Made by a program: the position numbers and the translations under genes
Assembly: GCA_025350885.1 (NCBI GenBank)
Contig: JANXXA010000424.1
Location: 1-9,209 of the forward strand
Length of the DNA: 9,209 nt
Source of the DNA: Phenylobacterium sp.
Lineage (GTDB): Bacteria; Pseudomonadota; Alphaproteobacteria; Caulobacterales; Caulobacteraceae
Reading direction: 5' to 3'
The notes under the pieces: model-generated
What the model saw: the letters and a program-made list of their open reading frames with translations, nothing else
Told to the model about the DNA's origin: nothing
The model's database searches: none
In this document: piece after piece, positions 1 through 5,486 of the stretch
Numbering within the stretch: position 1 is the stretch's first letter
Layout of the letters: each line of letters begins with the position of its first letter

Positions 1-297
1 CGTGAGGAGGCCGAGGCGGTCCTGCAGAAATCCGCCGAACTGGTGATGGCCGAGACCGGCCTGCCGCCGGAATTCATCATCAAGCATGCCGAGAGCGTCC
101 GCCACGCCCTGCGCGACGTGATCAGCAACGACCCCGACATCAAGATCCTGGTGCTGGCCGCCGCGGTCGGCGGGCGCGGACCTGGGCCCCTGGTGGCCTC
201 CCTGGCCAAGGAGGGCGTGAGCTGGGGCGCCCGCAAGGTGCCCGTCACCCTGGTGCCCGGCGACCTCACCGACGACGAGATCGCCGATCTGGCCTGA
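1..297 (+). CDS. Universal stress protein (UspA family), C-terminal part, 5' truncated by window
   Basis: The reading frame is open from base 1 to a TGA at 295-297, so the window holds only the last 98 residues. The visible part ends in a glycine-rich segment (VGGRGPGPLVASLA), then a beta-strand VPVTLVPG and an acidic tail (DLTDDEIADLA). This matches the C-terminal half of a single UspA domain, where a glycine-rich loop contacts ATP phosphates in nucleotide-binding members. The internal GTG (43) and ATG (46) are unlikely true starts, because the frame continues upstream with helix-like sequence. UspA proteins are cytosolic stress-linked proteins; this one's ligand and partner cannot be read from the fragment. 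It lies 36 nt before nfuA on the same strand. The family call is fairly safe, the specific role unknown. Confidence 0.75.
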   Translation, partial: REEAEAVLQKSAELVMAETGLPPEFIIKHAESVRHALRDVISNDPDIKILVLAAAVGGRGPGPLVASLAKEGVSWGARKVPVTLVPGDLTDDEIADLA

Positions 298-333
298 CTT
301 GCATCCTTCTCTCCAGCACGCCACATCTGCCCC

Positions 334-921
334 ATGTTCATCCAGACCGAAGCCACGCCCAATCCCGAAGTGCTGAAGTTCCTGCCCGGGCGCGACGTCA
401 TGGGCGAGGGCACGCGCGACTTCCGCGACGCCGAGGCGGCCGCCGTTTCGCACCTAGCCGTCGAGCTGTTCGATATCGAGGGCGTCACCCGGGTGTTCTT
501 CGGCCCCGACTTCCTCACGGTCGGCAAGGGCGAGACCCACGACTGGGCGCACCTGAAGGCGCCGATCCTGGCGGCGATCATGGACCATTTCACCTCAGGC
601 CAGCCGCTGTTCGCCGGCGCCGATGACGCGGCCGGCGGGCCCAATGCGGTCGGACATGACGAGGGGGTCTATGAGGGTGAGACCGCCCAGGTGGTGGCCG
701 AGATCAAGGACCTGCTGGACACCCGCATCCGCCCGGCGGTGGCCCAGGACGGCGGCGACATCCTGTTCTCGCGCTTCGACGAGCGCACCGGGGTGGTCTA
801 CCTGAACATGCGCGGCGCCTGCTCGGGCTGCCCCTCCTCCTCGGCGACGCTGAAGGCCGGGGTCGAGAACATGCTCAAGCACTATGTTCCCGAGGTCACC
901 GGGGTCGAACAAGTTCTTTAA
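334..921 (+). CDS. nfuA: NfuA/NifU-like Fe-S cluster carrier protein
   Basis: A 195-residue protein with the two-domain layout of alphaproteobacterial and mitochondrial Nfu. The N-terminal Nfu domain (about residues 1-90) opens with the signature MFIQTEATPNP. A linker (about 90-115) follows, then a C-terminal NifU-like domain carrying CxxC at C163/C166 (ACSGCPSS). In the family, a dimer of this domain binds one 4Fe-4S cluster through the CxxC motifs and passes it to apo-proteins such as lipoyl synthase and aconitase. The protein is cytosolic. The ATG at 334 is chosen because the conserved N-terminus starts exactly there; there is no strong Shine-Dalgarno sequence upstream. The nearby miaB encodes a radical-SAM enzyme with two 4Fe-4S clusters, a plausible but unproven client. 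Confidence 0.93.
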   Translation: MFIQTEATPNPEVLKFLPGRDVMGEGTRDFRDAEAAAVSHLAVELFDIEGVTRVFFGPDFLTVGKGETHDWAHLKAPILAAIMDHFTSGQPLFAGADDAAGGPNAVGHDEGVYEGETAQVVAEIKDLLDTRIRPAVAQDGGDILFSRFDERTGVVYLNMRGACSGCPSSSATLKAGVENMLKHYVPEVTGVEQVL

Positions 922-951
922 GCCGCTATCCGGATCGTGTAGCGCCGCCCG

Positions 952-1581
952 ATGATCGTGCTCGGGCTCGACACCTGCCTCTCCAGCTGTTCGGTCGCCG
1001 TCCTTGAGGGGGAGCGCGTGCTGGCGTCGGCGCGCGAGGTGATGGCGCGCGGCCACCAGGAGCGGCTGGCCCCGATGGCCCGCGACGTGATGGCCCAGGC
1101 CGGGATCGGCTTCGACCGGCTGGCGCGCATCGCGGTGACCGTCGGGCCGGGCTCGTTCACCGGCCTGCGCGTCGGCATCGCCTTCGCCAAGGGCCTGGCG
1201 CTGGCGCTGGACCTGCCGGCGGTGGGGATCGGCACCCTGGAGGCCCTGGCCGCCGAGGTTTCCGGCCTGGTGTTCCCGGTGATCGACGCGCGCCGGGGCC
1301 AGGTCTATCTGCAGGCGTTCGAGGACGGCCGCGCGTTGATGGCGCCCGATGCCGTCACCGCGGAGACCGCCGCGGCGCGGATCGCCGAGCTGTCCATGGG
1401 CCGGCCCTTCACGCTGCTCGGCTCCGGGGCGGCGCTGCTGGCAGACCTGGCGTCGGGCGCCACAGTCGCCGCCGCCGAGGGCGCCGACGCCCGGCAGGTC
1501 GCGCGCCTGGCCGCCGGCCGCGAACCCGGCCCGTTGAAGCCGCTCTACCTGCGCGCGCCCGACGCCAAGCTGCCGGCGTGA
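952..1581 (+). CDS. tsaB: tRNA threonylcarbamoyladenosine biosynthesis protein TsaB
   Basis: A 209-residue ASKHA-fold protein, slightly shorter than the roughly 230-residue E. coli TsaB (YeaZ). The N-terminal strand-loop MIVLGLDTCLSSCSVAV corresponds to the family's LDTSTxxxSVAL phosphate-loop region. The hallmark GPGSFTGLRVG is at residues 65-75. TsaB is the non-catalytic partner that, with TsaD and TsaE, transfers threonylcarbamoyl from TsaC-made threonylcarbamoyl-AMP to A37 of ANN-decoding tRNAs, giving t6A. It lacks the metal-binding histidines of TsaD, so it is the paralogue and not the enzyme. The ATG at 952 lies 30 nt after nfuA without a clear Shine-Dalgarno. rimI follows after 10 nt; tsaB-rimI adjacency is common in bacteria. 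tsaD and tsaE are not in the window. Confidence 0.93.
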   Translation: MIVLGLDTCLSSCSVAVLEGERVLASAREVMARGHQERLAPMARDVMAQAGIGFDRLARIAVTVGPGSFTGLRVGIAFAKGLALALDLPAVGIGTLEALAAEVSGLVFPVIDARRGQVYLQAFEDGRALMAPDAVTAETAAARIAELSMGRPFTLLGSGAALLADLASGATVAAAEGADARQVARLAAGREPGPLKPLYLRAPDAKLPA

Positions 1582-1591
1582 GGTTGGTCCC

Positions 1592-2050
1592 ATGAGACTG
1601 GTTCGCGCGACAGCCGCCGAATGCGAGGCCATGGCGGCCGCCCACGCGATGGCCTTCGACAAGCCTTGGCGGCAGGACGAGTTCGAAGACCTGCTGGAGG
1701 GCGACGGCATCTATGGCTTCCTCGCCGATGATGATGACCAGGCCCTGGGCGTCATCCTCGGTCGCATGGCCGGCGGCGAGGTCGAGGTGCTGACGGTAGG
1801 GGTCGCCCCGCGGGCGCGGCGGCGCGGCGTCGCCCTGGCGCTGATGCTCGCAGCGCTGGAGGTCGCGCGCCAGGCCGGCACGGCGTCGGCCTTTCTCGAG
1901 GTCGCGGTGGACAACGACGCCGCCATCGACCTTTACGCGCGGATGGGCTTTGTTCGCGCCGGCCTGCGCAAGGCCTATTACGACCGCGGCGCCGCCGGAA
2001 CCACCGACGCCCTGGTGATGCGCCTCGACCTGACGCGCGGCGCCGCCTAG
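1592..2050 (+). CDS. rimI: Ribosomal protein S18-alanine N-acetyltransferase RimI (GNAT family)
   Basis: A 152-residue single-domain GNAT acetyltransferase, close to the 148-residue enterobacterial RimI. The acetyl-CoA pyrophosphate loop R/Q-x-x-G-x-G/A is at R76-A81 (RRRGVA), after the beta-4 strand EVLTVGV. The segment FLEVAVDNDAAIDLYARMGF aligns with RimI and places E103 and Y115 at the positions reported as general base and acid in Salmonella RimI. The ending AYYDRG...DALVMRLDL is also RimI-like. The enzyme acetylates the N-terminal alanine of ribosomal protein S18; some relatives acetylate other N-termini. The start ATG is preceded by GAGG at 1580-1583 with 8-nt spacing. That site overlaps the tsaB stop, which suggests coupled expression. 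The GNAT assignment is certain; the RimI substrate is inferred from motif and neighbour. Confidence 0.9.
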   Translation: MRLVRATAAECEAMAAAHAMAFDKPWRQDEFEDLLEGDGIYGFLADDDDQALGVILGRMAGGEVEVLTVGVAPRARRRGVALALMLAALEVARQAGTASAFLEVAVDNDAAIDLYARMGFVRAGLRKAYYDRGAAGTTDALVMRLDLTRGAA

Positions 2051-2065
2051 ACCTACGCGGCAATC

Positions 2066-2071
2066 AGGGAG
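2066..2071 (+). promoter_or_regulatory. Shine-Dalgarno site of fur
   Basis: AGGGAG lies 10 nt before the GTG at 2082, supporting GTG as the fur start. The GGGA of this site (2067-2070) can pair with TCCC (2078-2081) immediately before the start codon. Confidence 0.55.
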
Positions 2072-2081
2072 TTCGAGTCCC

Positions 2082-2495
2082 GTGTCGGACCGCATCGAGA
2101 AGCTCTGCGTCGAGAAGGGCATGCGCATGACCGAGCAGCGCCGGGTGATCGCGCGCGTGCTCTCGGGGGCGCATGATCACCCCGACGTCGAGGAACTGCA
2201 CCGCCGCGCCCACGCCGTCGATCCGCACATCTCCATCGCCACGGTTTACCGCACCGTCCGCCTGTTCGAGGAAAGCGGGATCATCACCCGCCACGAGTTT
2301 CGCGACGGCCGCGCGCGCTATGAGGAGCAGCCGGAGACCCACCACGACCACCTGATCGACATGAAGACCGGCCAGGTCGTCGAATTCGTCGACGCCGAGA
2401 TCGAGGCCCTGCAGGAAGCCATCGCCCGCAAGCTCGGCTACCGGCTGGTGGATCACCGGCTTGAACTCTACGGCATGCCGATCGAGGACAAGTAG
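2082..2495 (+). CDS. fur: Ferric uptake regulator Fur
   Basis: A 137-residue Fur-family repressor starting at GTG. The winged-helix DNA-binding domain (about residues 1-82) contains the recognition-helix region ISIATVYRTV (50-59). The dimerisation domain (about 83-137) has the metal-site cluster HHDH (87-90). H33, E81 and H90 are candidate ligands of the regulatory metal. Only one cysteine (C9) is present. The CxxC that holds structural zinc in E. coli Fur, just after HHDHL, is replaced by D93 and T96, as in other alphaproteobacterial Fur proteins. Iron-loaded Fur represses iron uptake and can activate iron-using genes; the family also includes Zur, Mur and PerR. The close similarity to Caulobacter Fur and the absence of Zur-type cysteine motifs favour Fur. 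It lies 31 nt after rimI. I see no convincing Fur box in the window. Confidence 0.93.
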   Translation: MSDRIEKLCVEKGMRMTEQRRVIARVLSGAHDHPDVEELHRRAHAVDPHISIATVYRTVRLFEESGIITRHEFRDGRARYEEQPETHHDHLIDMKTGQVVEFVDAEIEALQEAIARKLGYRLVDHRLELYGMPIEDK

Positions 2496-2508
2496 GATGA
2501 TCGAGGAT

Positions 2509-2646
2509 CTTCCCCCGGCACGGGGGAAGTGGCCCAAGACGCGCTTGCGTCGCGGGTCGATGGGGGAAGTCGGCTAAAGGAATAAACTTCCCCCATTGTC
2601 GGCCGGGCTTCGCCCATTGCCGACATTTCCCCCGTGCCGGGGGAAG
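2509..2646. repeat. Nested inverted-repeat element (REP/MITE-like) between fur and miaB
   Basis: A 138-bp non-coding block bounded by two 21-bp units (2509-2529 and 2626-2646) that are reverse complements at 20 of 21 positions. Each unit is itself a hairpin: an 8-bp arm of the CTTCCCCC type, a 5-nt loop, and the matching arm. Inside are a small hairpin (GACGC 2538-2542 with GCGTC 2547-2551), a perfect 11-bp inverted repeat (2560-2570 with 2586-2596, 15-nt loop) and a compound hairpin (2597-2602 with 2620-2625, enclosing GGGC/GCCC). The 7-mer TTCCCCC or its complement occurs six times. No ORF with protein character fits, and no target-site duplication is visible. The layout resembles BIME/REP clusters or a palindromic MITE. 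Whether it is repeated elsewhere in the genome cannot be seen here. Confidence 0.75.
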
Positions 2647-2690
2647 CCGCAAACTTGCGCCCTGTGCCCCCCGCCCCCATAACCCGATCC

Positions 2691-4070
2691 ATGTCCGACC
2701 CCGCGCCCACCAAGCGCCTCTTCATCAAGACCAACGGCTGTCAGATGAACGTCTATGACAGCGAGCGGATGGCCGATGTGCTGGCCCCGCTGGGCTATGC
2801 CATGACCGATACGCCAGACCAGGCCGACCTGGTGGTGCTGAACACCTGCCACATCCGCGAGAAGGCCACGGAGAAGGTCTATTCCGAGCTCGGCAAGCTG
2901 AAAGAGCTGAAGCAGGCCCGGGCCGCCGCGGACGGGGCGGTCATGACCATCGCGGTGGCCGGCTGCGTCGCCCAGGCCGAGGGCGAGGAGATCATGCGCC
3001 GCCAGCCGGCCGTGGACCTGGTGGTCGGCCCGCAGGCCTATCATCAGCTGCACGAGCTGATCGCGCGCACCCATCGCGCGCGCGGCGAGCGGCTGGCCGC
3101 CGACTTCGCGCCACAGGAAAAGTTCGACGCCCTGCCGCAGCGACGTCCCGGCGGCGTCACCGCCTTCCTCACCGTGCAGGAAGGCTGCGACAAATTCTGC
3201 ACCTTCTGCGTGGTGCCCTATACGCGCGGCGGCGAGTATTCCCGCGCGCCGCAAGCCATCGAGGCCGAGGCCCGGGATCTGGCCGCCCATGGCGTGCGCG
3301 AGGTCACCCTGCTGGGCCAGAACGTCAACGCCTATTCGCCCCCGAATGACCAAGGCCCGAACGACAAGGAAGGGGGCGGGCTCGCAGCCCTGGTCCGGCG
3401 GCTGGCGAAGATCCCCGGCCTCGATCGCATCCGCTACACCACCAGCCACCCGCGCGACATGGACGAAGCCCTGATCGCCGCCCACGGCGAGGTGGCCGAA
3501 CTGATGCCCTATCTGCACCTGCCGGTGCAGTCCGGATCGGACCGCATCCTCAAGGCCATGAACCGCGCCCATACGGCGCAGAGTTACCTGAAGACCATCG
3601 CGGCGATCCGCGCGGCGCGGCCCGACATCGCCATCTCCGGCGACTTTATCGTCGGCTTCCCCGGCGAACGGGACTCGGATTTCGAGGCCACCCTGGCCCT
3701 GGTCCGCGAGGTCGGTCACGCGAGCGCCTTCAGCTTCAAATATTCGCGCCGCCCCGGCACGCCGGCCGCCGCCATGCCGGGCCAGGTGGCCGAGGCGGTG
3801 AAGGATGAGCGGCTGGCGCGCCTCAACGCCCTGCTGGATGCCCAGGCCCGCGCCTTCAACGAAAGCCAGGTGGGCAGGGTGCTGCCGGTGCTGTTCGAGC
3901 GCAAGGGCCGCCACCCCGGCCAGTTGATCGGCCGCAGCCCCTATCTCCAGGCCGTCCACGCGCTGGCCCCGGATCGTATGATCGGCCAGATCGTTGCGGT
4001 GCGGATCGAGGCGGCCGCCCGGATGAGCCTGGCAGGCGCGCTCGTGCAGCCGCAGTTGGAGCCCGCTTGA
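2691..4070 (+). CDS. miaB: tRNA-2-methylthio-N6-dimethylallyladenosine synthase MiaB
   Basis: A 459-residue methylthiotransferase with three domains. The N-terminal domain (about residues 8-130) carries auxiliary-cluster cysteines C17, C53 and C92. The radical-SAM domain (about 150-385) carries C166-x3-C170-x2-C173 (CDKFCTFC), followed by [14 protein letters not shown]-terminal TRAM RNA-binding domain covers about 390-455. The enzyme uses two 4Fe-4S clusters and S-adenosylmethionine to add a methylthio group to i6A37 of tRNAs reading UNN codons. The signature [14 protein letters not shown] separates MiaB from RimO and MtaB. The ATG at 2691 starts just before the conserved [11 protein letters not shown]; an in-frame GTG at 2634 lies inside the upstream repeat and gives non-conserved sequence. 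No Shine-Dalgarno precedes the ATG. The stop overlaps phoH by 4 nt. miaA is not in the window. Confidence 0.96.
   Translation: MSDPAPTKRLFIKTNGCQMNVYDSERMADVLAPLGYAMTDTPDQADLVVLNTCHIREKATEKVYSELGKLKELKQARAAADGAVMTIAVAGCVAQAEGEEIMRRQPAVDLVVGPQAYHQLHELIARTHRARGERLAADFAPQEKFDALPQRRPGGVTAFLTVQEGCDKFCTFCVVPYTRGGEYSRAPQAIEAEARDLAAHGVREVTLLGQNVNAYSPPNDQGPNDKEGGGLAALVRRLAKIPGLDRIRYTTSHPRDMDEALIAAHGEVAELMPYLHLPVQSGSDRILKAMNRAHTAQSYLKTIAAIRAARPDIAISGDFIVGFPGERDSDFEATLALVREVGHASAFSFKYSRRPGTPAAAMPGQVAEAVKDERLARLNALLDAQARAFNESQVGRVLPVLFERKGRHPGQLIGRSPYLQAVHALAPDRMIGQIVAVRIEAAARMSLAGALVQPQLEPA
4067..4070 (+). other. Stop/start overlap TTGA, miaB-phoH
   Basis: The TGA of miaB (4068-4070) overlaps the TTG start of phoH (4067-4069). 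Such overlaps favour termination-reinitiation by the same ribosome, as at 5029-5032. Confidence 0.7.
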
Positions 4071-5032
4071 GCCGCGCCCCGGAATTCATCACCCTCACCG
4101 ACGCCGCCGCCCGCGCGGTGGCCGGCGCCAATTCCCGCCACGCCGCTTTGATCGAGGACGCCTTCGGGGTGCTGCTGGAAACCCCCGGCGGCGGGGTCTC
4201 GCTGTCCGGCGACGCCAAGAGCCGCGCCCAGGCCAAGCAGGCGGTCCAGGCCATCGCCGCACGCGCCGACCAGGGGCTGGAGATCGTCGAGGCCGATGTC
4301 CGTGTCGCCATCGGCAATGCGCGCAGCGGCGCGCCCGGGCCTGGGAACCTGCCGGTGGGCCGTCGCGGCCAGGTGGCCCCGAAGACCGCCATGCAGGCCG
4401 ACTATCTGCAGGCGCTGGCCCGCAATGAACTTGTGTTCGGGCTGGGCCCGGCCGGCACCGGCAAGACCTTCCTGGCCGTGGCGCATGGCGCGGGCCTGCT
4501 GCTGCGCGGCGAGGTCGACCGGCTGATCGTCTCGCGCCCCGCCGTTGAGGCCGGCGAGCGGCTGGGCTTCCTGCCCGGCGACCTCGGCGAAAAGGTCGAT
4601 CCCTATATGGCGCCGGTCTGGGAGGCGCTGACCGACATCCTGGGGGCCGAACAGCTTCGCCGCCGCCGCGACAAGGGGGAGATCGAGGTCGCTCCGATCG
4701 CCTTCCTGCGTGGTCGCACGCTCAGCCAGGCCTTCGTCATCGTCGACGAGGCGCAGAACACCAGCCGTTTGCAGATGAAGATGGTGCTGACCCGCCTGGG
4801 CGAGGGCGCGCGCATGGTGGTTACCGGCGACCCGACCCAGATCGATCTGGTGAACCCTCGCGATTCCGGCCTGGCCCACGCGGTCGGCCTGCTGGAGGGG
4901 GTGAAGGGCATCGACATCATCCGCTTCACCGCCGCCGACGTGGTCCGCCACCCGCTGGTCGAGCGCATCGTCCGCGCCTACGACGCCGACGCCGCCAAGG
5001 TGGCCGGGTCGGACTCCAGGCGCTCGATTTGA
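4067..5032 (+). CDS. PhoH-like ATPase (PhoH family, YbeZ type)
   Basis: A 321-residue P-loop protein. An N-terminal nucleic-acid-binding-like region (about residues 1-100) precedes the PhoH ATPase domain (about 110-315). Walker A is GPAGTGKT at 127-134. Walker B is [10 protein letters not shown] at 222-231, and [10 protein letters not shown] downstream is a sensor-like motif. Family members are cytosolic ATPases suspected of RNA unwinding; YbeZ-type proteins sit beside YbeY and are thought to act with it on rRNA, but the substrate is not firmly known. The TTG start at 4067 shares TTGA with the miaB stop, has GGAG at 4058-4061 (5-nt spacing), and gives the family-typical N-terminus [19 protein letters not shown]. 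The next gene overlaps in the same way, implying translational coupling with miaB and ybeY. Confidence 0.92.
   Translation: MSRAPEFITLTDAAARAVAGANSRHAALIEDAFGVLLETPGGGVSLSGDAKSRAQAKQAVQAIAARADQGLEIVEADVRVAIGNARSGAPGPGNLPVGRRGQVAPKTAMQADYLQALARNELVFGLGPAGTGKTFLAVAHGAGLLLRGEVDRLIVSRPAVEAGERLGFLPGDLGEKVDPYMAPVWEALTDILGAEQLRRRRDKGEIEVAPIAFLRGRTLSQAFVIVDEAQNTSRLQMKMVLTRLGEGARMVVTGDPTQIDLVNPRDSGLAHAVGLLEGVKGIDIIRFTAADVVRHPLVERIVRAYDADAAKVAGSDSRRSI
5029..5032 (+). other. Stop/start overlap TTGA, phoH-ybeY
   Basis: The TGA of phoH (5030-5032) overlaps the TTG start of ybeY (5029-5031), the second identical junction in a row. No strong Shine-Dalgarno precedes ybeY, so coupling to phoH translation is likely. 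Confidence 0.7.
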
Positions 5033-5478
5033 TCGACGTCGAGATCGCGGACCCGGCCTGGAGCCAGGCGCTGGAAGACGCCGAAGCCTTGGTGCGAGCC
5101 GCGGCGACCGCGACGCTCGAATCGGAGGGCGCGGTCGGCGAGGGGGTCACCGTCCTGCTCACCGATGACGAGACCGTGCGCGAGCTGAACGCCCGCTTCC
5201 GCCGGCAGGACAAGCCGACCAATGTGCTCGCCTTCCCAGCGCCGGCCAATCCGGAGCGGTTGCTTGGCGACGTCGCCCTGGCCCATGGCGTCTGCGCCCG
5301 CGAGGCGGTCGAACAGGGCAAGTCCTTGGCCGATCATCTGCGGCACCTCGTGGCCCATGGGGTCTTGCACCTTCTGGGCTATGATCACATGAGCGACGAC
5401 GAGGCCCAGGCGATGGAGGGCCGCGAGCGTTCGATCCTGGCCGGACTGGGGATCGCCGATCCCTATGAGGCCCGCTGA
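5029..5478 (+). CDS. ybeY: Endoribonuclease / rRNA maturation factor YbeY
   Basis: A 149-residue single-domain metalloprotein of the UPF0054 family. The zinc motif H-x3-H-x5-H is complete: H110, H114 and H120 in AHGVLHLLGYDH. The conserved segment RFRRQDKPTNVLAFP occurs around residues 56-70. YbeY is needed for correct 16S rRNA 3'-end maturation and 70S ribosome quality control, and acts as a single-strand endoribonuclease in vitro. Studies in Sinorhizobium (SMc01113) link it to stress tolerance and symbiosis. The TTG start at 5029 overlaps the phoH stop as TTGA, and the protein begins [11 protein letters not shown] as expected for alphaproteobacterial homologues. Only a weak purine patch precedes it, so expression probably relies on coupling with phoH. 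corC follows after 8 nt. Confidence 0.95.
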   Translation: MIDVEIADPAWSQALEDAEALVRAAATATLESEGAVGEGVTVLLTDDETVRELNARFRRQDKPTNVLAFPAPANPERLLGDVALAHGVCAREAVEQGKSLADHLRHLVAHGVLHLLGYDHMSDDEAQAMEGRERSILAGLGIADPYEAR

Positions 5479-5486
5479 GCGAGATC

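Noticed and set aside
298..333. Promoter or terminator between the universal stress gene and nfuA
   Set aside because: The 36-nt gap has no convincing -10/-35 pair, hairpin or T-tract.
2066..2083. tRNA T-arm-like string GTTCGAGTCCC before fur
   Set aside because: The preceding sequence is the rimI 3' end and shows no acceptor, D or anticodon arms, and there is no tRNA 3' end. The T-stem itself is mismatched in the proper register, so it is a coincidence overlapping the ribosome-binding site.
2509..2529. Intrinsic terminator after fur
   Set aside because: The hairpin is strong, but no run of T follows on either strand, so it does not meet the usual form. Transcript stabilisation or Rho-linked effects remain possible.
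2634..2690. Upstream GTG (2634) as the miaB start
   Set aside because: It lies inside the repeat element and adds 19 Pro/Ala-rich residues not typical of MiaB. The ATG at 2691 sits just before the conserved N-terminus.
3342..3369. Imperfect tandem repeat in miaB (ccgaatgaccaagg / ccgaacgacaagg)
   Set aside because: It encodes a variable loop ([10 protein letters not shown]) after the conserved QNVNAY. Length there is similar to other MiaB proteins, so it is ordinary loop drift.
2574..3959. Long open frame on the - strand opposite miaB (461 codons), and similar ones at 595-1710 and 3941-4951
   Set aside because: These are antisense shadows of GC-rich coding sequence. Their translations are rich in Gly, Arg, Ala and His repeats without recognisable domains, while the + strand frames encode intact conserved proteins.
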